The position numbers and the translations under genes were made by a program. Source: Nemertoderma westbladi (Eukaryota; Xenacoelomorpha; Nemertodermatida; Nemertodermatidae). Taken from it: a stretch of DNA of 64,000 nucleotides. The DNA is taken from positions 1 through 64,000 of the forward strand of contig JAUCBJ010006435.1 in assembly GCA_032718475.1 (NCBI GenBank), given 5' to 3'. Positions 20,463 to 31,964 of the stretch are shown here, in pieces. Numbering within the stretch: the first letter of the stretch is position 1; every line of letters begins with the position of its first letter. Below the pieces are notes generated by a model that worked only from the letters and a program-made list of their open reading frames with translations, was not told the origin of the DNA and made no database searches.

Positions 20463-21355
20463 GTCGCCGAGCTGCCCAAGCCTATACTACTGGCATTTAT
20501 TGAGTCGTCCAAGGCGTTTGACCTGGTCAATCATTATAAGCTTTTTACAAAATTGATTGATCGTAATTTTCCTGTATATTTCGTGCGGTTATTATGCTTC
20601 TGGTACAGGAGTCAATGTTTAGCGGTGCGCTGGGGCGGCTGTATCTCTGATGGTTTTACAGCTTCCAATGGAACTAAACAGGGAGGTATTCTGTCTCCCC
20701 GGTTGTACTGTCTTTACATGGACGACCTTAGTACTGAATTTATTAGATCTAATGTAGGTTGTGAATTAGGTGGGAGGAGAGCCAATCACTTAATTTATGC
20801 TGATGATTTGGGTATTATTTCAAACACAATTTTTGGCCTGCACAAACTTCTTGGTATATTTGAAAAATACGCTGAGCTACATTCAATCAAAGTTAATGTT
20901 AAAAAATCAAAAGTTTTGGTGTTTACACCAAAATCATATAAAAATACCCTTGTCGATTGTGTTGCTCTCAATGGTTCTAAGCTTGAAACTGTTTCTAAAT
21001 TTAAATACCTCGGCCATTTCATTCACAATACAACGGACGATGACTATGACATCCTTAAAATCAGTTGCATAGTTTATATCGTAGGGGCAACCTACTGATA
21101 ATAAAATTTGGTAAATGTTCGTTTGCCATTAAAAAGATTCTCTTCGCATTTTGCACGCAGTTTTATTGCAATGCGCTGTGGTCTCGGCATAACTATAGTC
21201 TAAAGGTATTTAATAAATTGAGAGTAGGTTACAATAACATTGCAAGGAGATTGTTTGGTTATAGTTACGATTGTAGCGTCTCTTTAATGTTTGGTGAACT
21301 TGATTTGCCGGAATTTATTCATATTCGATATAAAATATATAAAATCTTTGCTTAG
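20463..21355 (+). pseudogene. LINE reverse transcriptase fragment
   Basis: The frame enters at about 20463 without a start. It reads through the RT palm (Ala-Phe-Ile-Glu-Ser-Ser-Lys-Ala-Phe-Asp near 20487, with Glu where Asp is usual). Then come the GTKQGGILSP box near 20680 and the catalytic YADD near 20797. A frameshift near 21060 moves the reading to a second frame that carries the LYRRGNLLIIKFGKCS region and ends at 21355. This is a 5'-truncated, frameshifted copy of an APE-type non-LTR retrotransposon. The altered first catalytic motif also argues that it is dead. Confidence 0.8.
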
Positions 21356-22104
21356 TAGATTAAAATCATCTAATAATGTTCTTATTCATGCTGTGCTAAG
21401 TGTTACTGGTCCTACTAGTAGGATACGGGAGTCGCTACTTTTTCTACAGTCATAACTATTAGTTTGTATATATATATTTTGTTGCTACGGTTCAGTATAT
21501 TAATATTATATTTTGTGTTGCTACGGTTCAGTATATTAATATTATATTTTGTGCTCCATTGTAGGTAGGTGATACAGTCAGTATATTTTGTTAATTTGAT
21601 TATTTTGAGTCGTTGTTTTTATGGATTCAGTTCCGGATTAAAGAAAATAATAAATAATGTAAATACATGGGATCTTCATGTGATGGATATATAATTAACA
21701 TTAACAATAACCTTTCTGCGCAAATTTGAATATAGAATGTATTAATTAATAAACCTATTTAATTGTTTAAAAATATAAACATTACGATTGTCACCAAAAA
21801 CTACAAACTTGCAAATAATGAAAGATTTAATGATCAAGGTAGTTTGAAAGAAAATTTAATATTAAATCTTGTTATAAATTAATTTAGTCAAATTACAAGA
21901 AATTTATTTGGTGAGAGAATTAAAGTATACACTACATAATTTAACCACAAATTAAGATTATGCACTAAAGTACTGCGAATTGATTTAAATATTTTTTTAG
22001 AAAGTTTTGATTAAATAAAACTTGATGTGTTGAAAATACATTGGCATAAATTCGTACAAAATTCAAAACTGAAATCTCACATAATTCACCAATTTAAAAA
22101 TTAT
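21356..22104. repeat. AT-rich region with 37-bp tandem duplication
   Basis: gttgctacggttcagtatat and the next 17 bases occur twice at 21479-21552, immediately after the LINE fragment. This is probably a 3' UTR repeat. The remainder is AT-rich and non-coding. It would include the 3' UTR of the minus-strand gene that ends at 22105; tttatt (AATAAA on the minus strand) occurs near 21903. Confidence 0.5.
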
Positions 22105-24317
22105 CTAATTAGAGTAATTATTATTTTTAATTACTGGTTTAAACATATAAATATTATGATTGTCACCAACAACTACAAACTGCAATGTGTTTAAAGAACA
22201 GATTATATTTTTAGGATAAGCTCCAGCAATAATAGGAATTCTTTGTAAAAATTCACCTTTAACTGAAAATAACGAAATATTTAAATTGCCTCTAATAATA
22301 ATCGAATCGCAACCTTTATTTACAAAGTCCACCGCTCTGACCCCATCCCCAGTGTTTATTACAGCCGTAGGTTGATAATTATACTCAATAATACACGATA
22401 ATTTATGAACCCAATTAGTCGCTTCGCTAATCAAATCTAATTGATTTTTATTTAAAGTTTTATTATTTATAGGAAACGAAATTCCGTCTTTAGTATAAAC
22501 TAATACAACTGAACCCTTTCCTACGGCTATATAGGAACTGTTTGGAGAGAAAGTGATTGTTGATAAACTGACACTTTCTAACTCAGTAACTGGGAATCCG
22601 TCGTCAGTTACTTTTACTAACCAACTGCGTATCAAATTTTTATCAATAAACTGATATACAATAATATTTACAGAATCAGGTAAAACTTCCAACCTACAAC
22701 CCTCTGGGAATCCATTATAATCAACAACCGAATGTTTCCCAGTTAATATATCAGTAAGAACCAATAAACCATATTCATCTATTGTTGCTACTGTATTGCT
22801 ATATTTTAATGCTACTAAATCAACTATCTTATCAAAATTCTGAAATTGATGGAGTAATTCAGCCGACTCATTATAACTCCACACACTGAGTGTATCACCC
22901 GCTATACTCACTAAATAGTTTGATGGCGGAGAAAATATCAATTTAGCTACAGGTTCATAAGATGTTGGGTATAAAATAATAAGTTTACCGTTATAATAAA
23001 CCTTAATAACGCCGTAGGCGTATCCGTAAGCGAAAATCGGTTGGTTTTCTAATCCAGTGAAGGAGAGAATATAATCGAAGGGAAAGCATTCCGCGCCTTT
23101 AAACTTAATATTCCCATCCATATCCATTATGTCAATGGACCCCCCAGTATCCGCTGCTATAGTACACGACTCATTATCTAGAACACCTTTAACGCCCCAG
23201 TATGCAAATCTATCGGGCTGTCCGTTACTGATAGTTTGAACTTGCAAAGCAACATAACTGTTACCAAAGGTGCAGAAACACATGCAATTTCCAGACTGAC
23301 TGATATCGGCAGAATTAGACATGACTTTAACCGGCCCGTTTGAACTGGTCACTATTTCGCAGGTTTTTTGTCCAGTTTCACCATTCAGTAGTATTGCGTA
23401 GGATTGCCAATATCCAATATAAGATCGTTTGATTATAAGTACACAATTAAGGGATTTGATGAATTTAATTCCTATTAGGTATTGTGTGTTGGGAAATCTA
23501 TGTCCCCATTTCATGGAACGAATATATGAAATGCTATTAAATATCTCCCTACAATCTATATAGACCTCATCAAACATTTTGTAACCTACAACAATACGAT
23601 CTTCAGCAACCCATTCGACAATTTCTATACCAACTGAGCGGAACTTATAGACTTTATATGGTTCTTGAATTGAAGATAAATTTATGAAATCCCAAATTTT
23701 CACGTCTGGATTAATAGTTGAATAGGTTGTTACGTATTTCCCTGATGGAGAGAATGAAACTCCAATCGGGAAAGGGGAGCAGCAAAAATAAGTAGGAGGA
23801 TGAGACTCCCAAGTTATAGGGGAGTCGGGGAACTCAGTATTGATACAACTAATAGTCCCGTTGATTGAAGAAAAACAGACGATATTTGAATCATATGGAT
23901 GGAAATTTATAGTGTTTGAGAGCATCGGATCTGTTTTATTGATTAAAGAAAACTCAATTATTACCGAATGGGAATCAAAATATTCGAATATTAATTCTCC
24001 ATCAGTTGCATCTCGAATATATATAAAACCATTAAAGGTTCGGTAACATATTCTTCTTCCATCAGCAGATAATTTTGCATCATATAGATATAGTGATGGA
24101 TTGATATTAATTTTATTTTCTGTAAGAATCCTTTTCCCGCTGGCAGCATCCAAAATCATTAATTTACTATCAACATAAACTAGAATCTTATTTCCATCAG
24201 CAGAGAACTGAATTCCATACGTCCACCGGGTCTCGTAATCCTCAAATAACTTTATCGATAATGTTACATCTGTTGCTTCTCCTCTAGAGCTGCAGAGATT
24301 GTAATAAAGATTACTTT
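22105..24317 (-). CDS. WD40-like beta-propeller protein, 3' exon
   Basis: Open frame of 684 codons from the first ATG (24159). The same frame continues upstream for about 52 codons to a clear acceptor-like sequence (minus strand attattttcag ending at 24318), so this is best read as a large last exon starting at about 24317. Repeating blade-like units are visible: LSADGRRICYR...IYIRDATDGE, VSFSPSGKYVTTYS...VKIWDF, LSVWSYNESAELLHQF and FSPNSSYIAVGKGSVVLVYT. These have the hydrophobic-Ser-Pro-x-Gly pattern of WD40/YVTN propellers, which are protein-interaction scaffolds. There are no transmembrane or signal segments in this exon. The gene is not named: the N-terminal exons lie upstream and were not identified, and many families (including NACHT proteins) end in such propellers. 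It has no internal stop, unlike its neighbours. Confidence 0.75.
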
Positions 24318-24989
24318 CTGAAAATAATAATAATATATATATAATTTTATTGACGAGATTAATAATAATAAAACAAGATTAGAATGATGACACCAAACGC
24401 AGCCGTCCAATTTAATATTATTTAAATATTAAATATATATATTATTATATTAATTATAATATAATAATTATATAATATATTAAATAAGGTTAAATATTAT
24501 TTTATAAACACAGTAAAATATGGCGCAATACAATAAATACAAGTCATATACGAAAATAAATAAACATTCTATATATCCTTATCTTCATCAGCACTCTAGA
24601 TATATAATAGAGCAGGAAAGAAAAAACACTGAAATACTAACTTGATACACTCTTAAAAAAAAGAAAAGTGAATATAAATATCACTTTTCTTAACACTCTA
24701 TGGGCTAAAAAGAGATTACATCACTCTATAGTCTATATGCGGTGTAATGTTGTACAAGTATAGTTTAACGGATTATAAATAATAACTACATATAATTTTC
24801 TTATTATTTTAACTTTATTCAGTAATTATGCCAATAAACAATTAATATCAAAGTATATATTACAATGGAAAGCGAACATTAAGCAATAAATAAACAGATT
24901 GATGTTGGTAGACTCGAATGAAGAATTCGATATCGAGCAAAGTTTCAATACAAATCGACATCAGTTAGGGTGGACCCTCCACCCTCTTT
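24318..24989. other. AT-rich non-coding stretch, putative intron
   Basis: Very AT-rich, with near-palindromic taat/atta runs at 24410-24490. If the upstream gene is spliced, this is intronic. No exon could be recognised; the small minus open frame at 24674-24916 has no support. Confidence 0.4.
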
Positions 24990-25840
24990 TATTGCATTGT
25001 AAGTCCCAACCCCGCAGCATCCTCAAAACCCATCCCGCTACGCCATCTAACCCGTGAACCCCGTATACAATGTCCGTTAGCCCTGATGATGGAAAACATC
25101 ACCCTCGCCCTAACCCAGCCCATTACTTCACTGTAACTCACTTTCGAGCTAAACGTTGCCCCAGATTCTTCATGAAACGACCAGCCTCCCTTCCAGATAC
25201 ACCATCCCCTGAGTAGATCATGGGTGTGAATGTGGCTCTCCTCTCCTCACAGGCGCGTAGGTACTTCCTGGATTTGGCTGCCTCTGCTTCTGCAAGAACC
25301 GATGATGTGCTGCGTCCACGGTATGACTGGGCGTCGAGGTTCATCACCATAAAATTAAACAACGCCTCAGTCTGTGGCTGCAACACACCCCGCACTCTGA
25401 GATAAGCACGTAAACCCGGGTCACCACACTCCATGTCAGCCTCACGAATCACTGGCTCACATTGGTCCTTGGAGGAGGCCATGGAAGCAAGGTCCCCATG
25501 GGCATCTCGTGCCTCGTTGTGGCGACGGATCACCAAACCCCCAGTCTTACAATTCAATGCGTGGTATACAGAAAATGGTAAGCCACAGCCATCGCAGCGA
25601 GGGTGTAGCATCTCTACCGGGAGGGCGTATCTCAGTCCGAGTTGGTCGAAAACTCCTGGGCCGACAGATCGAAGTGTTGGCGTTCACAGGAAGCACTGTC
25701 AGCAAAGGTGAAGTTCTACTCTCAACTGCCCTCTTAACCGCGGCTACTTTATCTGGCTGGGATAATTGGAGTGAGGTCATCAGCTGGTCATAGCGTTCTG
25801 TGTCTGCACTCTGTTGGGATAATCGACGCTCTGATATAAT
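24990..25840 (-). pseudogene. C-terminal fragment of the GC-rich LINE (copy 2)
   Basis: The longest open piece (25138-25611) carries a Cys-x2-Cys-Gly...His-Ala-Leu-x-Cys-Lys-x-Gly-Gly...Arg-His zinc-type motif, then a conserved tail. It closely parallels the end of the element at 26062-29723. Reading continues in other frames on both sides: toward 25840 it needs a shift near 25690, and toward 24990 a shift near 25137. It is a 5'-truncated, frameshifted insertion. It lies head-to-head with the longer copy, about 220 bp away. Confidence 0.75.
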
Positions 25841-26061
25841 TAATTAAATGTAAATAAGTAATATCAAAATAATTTAGGTGATGATAAGAACATCATGAAC
25901 TAATTTTTTTTCTTTAATAAGACACTGTTCATATCAGTGCCCGTACTGCCGTACCGATCTATATATAACTTGAAACTTCTGAACTTACCTTAACACTGTC
26001 TCTGTAATAATTTTAATTATTAAATATAAATGCTTGACGATCATTACACAATTATGTGATT
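25841..26061. other. AT-rich spacer between two inverted LINE copies
   Basis: No gene is seen. The abrupt change from AT-rich spacer to GC-rich sequence at about 26060 marks the start of the longer copy. Confidence 0.5.
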
Positions 26062-29000
26062 ATGTCGCAAAGTTCCCAGCAATGTTGCGGCTGCGTGGTC
26101 GCAGTATGCGGCCCCTCCACCAAGTGCCGGTGCGTCCGCGCGGGTAGTCCATGCACCGGGTGCAAACCATCAGACGACGGCCGGTGTGGGAACCCCAACA
26201 ACTTGTCGGTTTCCACCGCGTTAACGAGTGAGGGAGAAGAATCGGACTCAGATTCGTTTGCGAGTGCGGACTCGTACATGAGAGTGGTGTGGTCACCCAG
26301 ATCCCGGTACTCCGCGCAGATGAAACCGTCAGTGGTGCTGGAATGATGCCATCGAACTCCTCCTCATTGGCTAACGATCCGGATCCCGCAGCAACTCCCT
26401 CTCCTCTTCCATCGGGGCCATCGACATCCAACCGACTGGAGGCTGCCTTCAATGGGCCGTGGCTTAATGCCCCCGGTTCGTCGACCAATCCGGACTGGGA
26501 GGCCCGCCACGCCCACCTCACCCGGGTCCTCTGTCGCCAGTACACGGTGCCAGGCGGCAACGTTGGGCGCAAAGTGGCGGACGTGCTCGCAAGCGAGGTG
26601 GAGAAGTTGACTGAGGGGGTCTACCCCTCGGAGAGACCCCTTTGTTTCCTTGCCACGATGTTCCAGCGGGACCCCGATGTGGTGAAGGGGGCGGACATCC
26701 GGCGGACCATTCTGCGTCGACTCGGGATGTGGGAACGGGAGGAGTTCCGTCAGCTCATAGCTGAGGCGGAGCGCTGCAGCGCGAGATTCGCCCGCTCCCT
26801 TCGCTCAGCCCCACCTAACATGGCCAGGACCTACAACCGGAAGATCCTGGCCGTGCAGAACCGGTCCGCGGTCCGCCTCGTAACGGACCGGGACAGCGGC
26901 GGAGTGCTGGACCCCGAGTCCCAGGCTGAGGGTCAGCCGGTCGGCGTAACCGTCCCGCCGCGAAACACCCGGCTCAGTTGGACGTCTCGCCAGACGCGTT
27001 CGACCCGTGCGACGAGTTGCCCCCCTTCGAAGCGGTGGACATTACGGGGCAACTCGTCTTGAAGGTATCGCGGTACCTTAGTGGTAGCGCCAGGCCCATT
27101 GGTGGTGACGCCGAACTGTGGAGTGCCCTTCTCACCCGCTACGAGGCGCACAGCTCCCGCCTCCGCGAGGCAGTCGCCGGGTTGGCTCGACGCCTCGCCA
27201 ACTCGGTGGTCCCGTGGGGGGAAATCCGGGCGCTCCGAGCGTGCCGCCTCGTCGCTATCGACAAGGAGCCCGGCGTCCGGCCGATCGGGATCGGTGAAGT
27301 TCTGTACCGGCTCACCACGAACTGCCTCACCTCGGCCACTAAAATGGACTTTATAACTGAGTGTGGGGCGGACCAGCTCTGTGCGGGAGTGAAGGCTGGG
27401 ATTGAAGGCGCGGTCCACGCGATGTCAGCGATGTTCGAGCAACCCTCCACCGAGTGTATGCTCCTCGTTGACGCCGCAAATGCCTTCAACAGCCTGAGTC
27501 GCCCTGTGGCCTTGTGGAACGCGCGCGTTTACTGGCAGCGGTGCTCCCGGTACCTGTATAACGCTTATAACGGTCACGCAGCCCTCTACCTACAGGGGTC
27601 TAGCAAACCACTGTGGAGTAGGGAGGGCTATACGCAGGGCGACCCGGCCGCCATGCTGGGCTACGGCTGTGGGACTCTCCCCATGGTCCGCTCGCTGAGG
27701 GAAGTCAGATCACTAACGCCCCCTAGCAATCCGCCACCCTGCAACCTTCCACTCAGACTCAGTGATCCGCCACCCGATGACCCGCCATCCAGCGATCCGC
27801 CACCCAGAGACCCGTCGTCCGGCGTCCCGCAATCCGGCGACCAGAAACCCAGAGATCCGTCGTCAGACGAACTGCAATCCGGCGAACAGCCACCCGGAGA
27901 CCAGACACCCTGTGACCCGTCACCCGGCGACACGCCACCCTTCGACCCGCTACCCGCCACCTGGCAACCCACCACCCGTCGACCCGCCACTCAGACTCAG
28001 TGATCCGCCACCTGGCGACCCGCCAACGAGGCACCCGCCACACAGAGACCCGCCACCCTGCGACCCGCGACCCAGAGACCCACTATCCGCCAATACGCCA
28101 CCCAGAGACCCGCTACCCGTCAACACGCAACCCTGCTACCCACCACCCAGAGACCCGCCACCTGTAAGTACCACCTGCTGGCAAAAGCAGTGTTGGTACG
28201 CTGATGACGCCTCGTCAGCGGGGTCCGTCGCCGGAGTGTGGGAATGGTGGGAGGAGTTGCGCCACTGTGGACCCCGAATTGGCTACAAACCGGAGCCCGC
28301 AAAGAGCTACCTTGTTGTAAAACCGGAGTACGCGAGGAGGGCGACGGAGGTGTTCGGGGATTCTGGAGTCCGGATCGTATCCGGCCACCGTTTCCTCGGT
28401 GGTTACGTGGGGGACTCCCAGGGACTGCGGGAGTTCATAGCGGAGAAAGTGGCGGGGTGGGTTGCGAGTATCGCCCAGCTCTCCGAGGTGGCTGTGGAGT
28501 ACCCGCAGACCGCCCACACCGGTATGTCCCGCTGCATCCAGGCGGAGTGGGACTACCTACTCCGGGTGGTGGAGACAAGGGACGAGGATCTGGCGCCAAT
28601 CCGCCAGGAGCTGTTGCGGCGCTTCATCCCGGCCCTCTTTGGGACTTCCCCCAGATCTGTGGATGAGGAGCTCGTCCTCCTTCCTGTCCGCCATGGTGGG
28701 ATCGGGATCCGGGACCCCCTGATGCGGAGGGGTCACGCGAGGGAGGCGTCGCTATCTGGGACTGCTGGGGTGGTCGAGGCACTGACGACTGGTTGTCCCC
28801 TTAACGTTGCTGACCACTCCGCCTGCCTCGCCTCCGCGTTGGCTGCGAGTCGCGTCGCCCAGGACGCCGCCTATAAGGCAGCGATGGAGTCCGCCATCCA
28901 ATCCGTCCCGGCCGAAAGGCGCCGTACTGTGGACCGTACGGTGTCCCACAAGACGGGTGGGTGGCTGTCGGCGCAGCCCTCCGTGGTCGATAACACCGAC

Positions 29001-29723
29001 CTGGCCCCGGAGGTGTTCCGAGACAACCTCGCGCTGAGGTACGGCCTCACGCCGCCCGGCCTCCCGGCGAAGTGTGAGGGGTGTGGGGAGCCATTTACGA
29101 CAACCCACGCCCTGAACTGCAAGTCGGGTGGCCTGATTATAAAGCGGCACGATGAGGTCCGGGAGGTCTTCGGGGACCTTATCGCCTCTGCCTTTGGTGG
29201 GTCGTGTGTGCAGCGTGAAGTCACGCTGTGCACCGGCTACCTGGACAGAAGGGGCCGCGAGGTGGGAGGAGTTAGGGCTGATCTCCTGGCGAGGGGAGTC
29301 TGGACCGAGCAGAGGGTGGCGTCTTTCGATATTGCGATCGTAAACGCCGACGCCCCCTCATATGCTCACCGGTCCTTGGACTCTGTCCTCGAGCAGAGAG
29401 TCCGAGCCAAGAAGGTGCACTATAGCGCGGTGTGCGAGGATAGAAGGTTCTCCTTCACCCCCCTTGTCGGAACCACCGATGGGGTGTGGTGCAAGGAGAC
29501 CGATACCTTCATCAGCCACCTCGCTGAGACCCTTGTGGCTCGGCGGCAGGGGATGCGGGATCGTGGCCTAGCCTGCGTTCTCGGGGGAGTTCGGAGGCGG
29601 CTTCAGTTCGCGCTCCTCCGCTCCAACTCCCTCTGTTTGCGTGGTGGCCGGCGTCCCTGGAGGGCGCTGGGCTTTGGGGATGGTGCAGGTCTGCGGGGGA
29701 ATGACCTCGCAGACCATTATTAA
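26062..29723 (+). pseudogene. GC-rich LINE-like retrotransposon ORF (Cys-rich N-term, RT, zinc/nuclease-like C-term)
   Basis: ATG at 26062 (the preceding GTG is not needed). The N-terminus has clustered cysteines (QQCCGCVVAVCG, CRCVRAGSPCTGCKP). The reading then moves through three shifts: about 26290-26340, about 26970, and across the minisatellite at 27712-28165. Reverse transcriptase motifs follow: GVRPIGIGEVL near 27273, LLVDAANAFN near 27460, TQGDP near 27634 and WYADDASS near 28194. The C-terminus has a C-x2-C...H-x4-C zinc-type motif near 29073-29110. It ends with a RADLLARG...FDIAIVNAD...K stretch that resembles a restriction-like endonuclease arrangement, as in R2-type LINEs; the nuclease call is inference. 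GC content is about 60% against AT-rich flanks. The element copies itself by target-primed reverse transcription; this copy is broken by shifts. The clade is not assigned; an R2-like or Utopia-like relative is possible. Confidence 0.75.
27712..28165 (+). repeat. 15-bp GC-rich minisatellite inside the RT domain
   Basis: About 30 copies of a 15-bp unit near gacccgccacccaga, with many variants. It lies between the QGDP and YADD boxes of the reverse transcriptase. Because 15 is a multiple of 3, the repeat stays open and would encode a Pro/Asp-rich tract. The frame before it differs from the frame after it. Confidence 0.9.
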
Positions 29724-30429
29724 TTCACGGTGCACCTTTTTTTAATTGTGTGTTAAATTTTATTGTCTTAATTGTTTTGTTCTGATTGGTGGTGGGATGC
29801 TGGTGCAGTTTTATATTTAATTTTGGATTTATGGATTTGGATATTATACTAGTTTTTCATGAGTTGTTAGTATTTTTTTATTAAACAAACTAAAATTAAA
29901 AAAAATTTAAAAAATTTAAATTTTAAATTTAAAATAAAATAAGACTATTTTATTTTAAATTTAAAATTTAAATTTTTTTCTTATTCTATTTATTATTTCT
30001 ACTCTAAAACATTGAGATAAAAATTACAATTTAATATTTAATTTTTTTGGTTTCTGGGAAATATTTAATTTATGTTTTAAAAAAAGAATGGAAATTCCGG
30101 GCATGAGGTAATAAAAGAAAAAACGATGAAACAAATGGCAGTAAAATTAAATAAAAAGACGATAAAAACACTTGAGTTCTGGAAAGGTCTAAAAAGTAAA
30201 TAGAATAACTAAAATTAAACAAAAATATAAATAAAATAACATAAAAAGGATCTATCGATCTGTTGAGGGAGTCAGGCATGCCATTAACCATCGAGTGGCG
30301 TGGATGGCGGTTGGCGCTTCTCATGAAAGGCATTGAAGCCCATCTGCTGAAATGTCCTTAAAACAGCGTATGCAGCTGTGCGGCTTGGTAACCTAACAGC
30401 CAAGGCGGGTGGCGACGGATATCCAAAAC
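29724..30429. other. AT-rich non-coding region after the GC-rich LINE
   Basis: Contains the perfect palindrome at 29909-29978 and poly-T/poly-A rich DNA. The minus open frame at 30070-30333 is a low-complexity Phe/Leu run with no support. Confidence 0.5.
29909..29978. repeat. Perfect 33-bp AT-only inverted repeat
   Basis: Two exact 33-bp arms, made only of A and T, are separated by the loop agac (29942-29945). It lies about 190 bp after the LINE stop codon. It could be a cruciform site, a 3'-end structure or a tiny foldback element. Confidence 0.9.
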
Positions 30430-31008
30430 TGGCCATCTAGCCAGCAACCGGATCCTCCATGGAGTTAAGGCAGGCGATGTCCGAAGTTGATGCAGTTAAA
30501 CACTCAGGTATTTTAAAGACCTCAGGAGGAACACCATCTACTCCACTGGCACGATTGGTCTAGATGCTCTTTGCAGCAGCCTTCACTTCTGCAAAGGAGA
30601 TATCGCCAATGGGAATATCTGGAAGTATAGAACCAGACACTTTTTCTTCTATAAAGTTATCAGGCAATACCCTGTCATTAGTGATGAGCTTTTCAAAGTG
30701 GGCCTTCCAACCATTGAGGCGATCGGCTGGTGATTCAGCCTTAACCTTGGTGGTTGGTTGGCTTTTCCGCCCAGTAAGCAAGTTGATCGATTTCCAGGCC
30801 TGGGATGATTGCCTGCTGTCGTCAGCATCATTGATGGCATCAACCTGTTGGTTTATTAGCTCCTGTTGATTAACAGATTACTGCCTGTTCAGGGACCTAG
30901 ATGCAGCATCCGCATCCGCATCTTCAAGGCCAGTGTCCTTTAAGATGCCTCTCAAGAAAGTCATGGGCTGTCCACCATGCTTATTTACTCCATGAGGTTG
31001 CCAAAGCA
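30430..31008 (-). pseudogene. Rearranged RTE2 LINE fragment
   Basis: On the minus strand, a C-terminal RTE2 piece (30905-31008; LWQPHGVNKHGGQPMTFL) comes first. A piece from the endonuclease-RT linker follows (about 30430-30895), including SRSLNRQ, a stop, then SINLLTGRKSQPTTKVKAESP. In an intact element these segments lie in the opposite order, so the copy is permuted. The junction shows short gatgcggat-type repeats. The C-terminal end is cut by the DNA transposon at 31009 and continues for 14 bp after it (33323-33336). Confidence 0.75.
31000..31008. other. 9-bp target-site duplication, left copy
   Basis: gccaaagca, repeated exactly at 33314-33322 on the other side of the inverted-repeat element. 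RTE2 copies elsewhere in the window have this sequence only once at the corresponding point. Confidence 0.85.
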
Positions 31009-31195
31009 GGATAGTTATATAATCCGAAAATATCGAAAAAGGCGAAATCATCAACGAAACTATCAAAATTATAAAACAATCTACAAAATCTCGCCTTCCA
31101 GAACGATTGGTATAATTAGAAGGCACACTTTAGATTTTTTAATTAATAAAATCCGATAATATCGCCCCATTTTCGACCTTAAAAGTATTTTAATA
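31009..31195 (+). repeat. Left terminal inverted repeat of the Mutator-like element
   Basis: Pairs with the reverse complement of 33130-33313. The inner part (ccgataatatcgccccattt) is the best-conserved block. Confidence 0.8.
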
Positions 31196-31964
31196 CCAGA
31201 TACTGACTGCTGGTGTGCTGCATGGTTGTTGGGTGTTGGGCGGCTTAGATGAATCAATTCAGCATCAGCTCAGCAGATCAGTGTTCTGGTGTATTACAAG
31301 CCTGGTACAGCCTAAAGGGTTAAAGTTACGGGAACAGGTCTGGTCAGCCAGTACCCTAACCCAGCACTGCCTACGCATTACGACATACGGTACCTCCACG
31401 TTACAGGTGTACAATGTACAGTGACTGCCAGGCAAGTGACGCGGTATGGTGGGTGTAAACAGGCTGACTGGTGAATGTAACTACACAGAACTGCAGTACA
31501 GCAGTCGCAATGCAGTAGGCCTGCACTCTGACTGTACTGTTCTTATTTGAGCGCCATCTTGTGGTGTTTTGCCATCATTTGAATACCCCTAAAAACCAAT
31601 CAGCAGAAACAGGTATTAAATTACGGCAGTGATTTTTTATGTCCTTTTATTTGACTTTTTTTGTCCTTTTTTTTACGAATTATGCATAATGACTTTTGTT
31701 GTCCTTTTAATGACTTTTATTGTCCTTTTAATGACTTTTTATGTATGTATTTCTTCAAACTGTCAGACTGCTGATTTCTGGACTGTCAGACAGTTGATTT
31801 CAACATGCCTATGCCAAAACATTCCATGATTCCATGATATATAGACTATGAGATAGATTTCCATATGCGCCTGTGGTAAAAAGACTCTATATTTAATAGT
31901 TTGTGGTTGTTGTCGATAATCGATTACCACATGACGTAGCAAAAACACTCATTTTATAGCCAAC

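Noticed and set aside
27661-28043. Minus-strand ORFs rich in Arg/Trp/Gly
   Set aside because: Complement of the 15-bp minisatellite; no independent support.
26062-29723. Horizontal transfer from bacteria, because of high GC
   Set aside because: Domain order is that of a eukaryotic non-LTR retrotransposon, and a second decayed copy lies adjacent.
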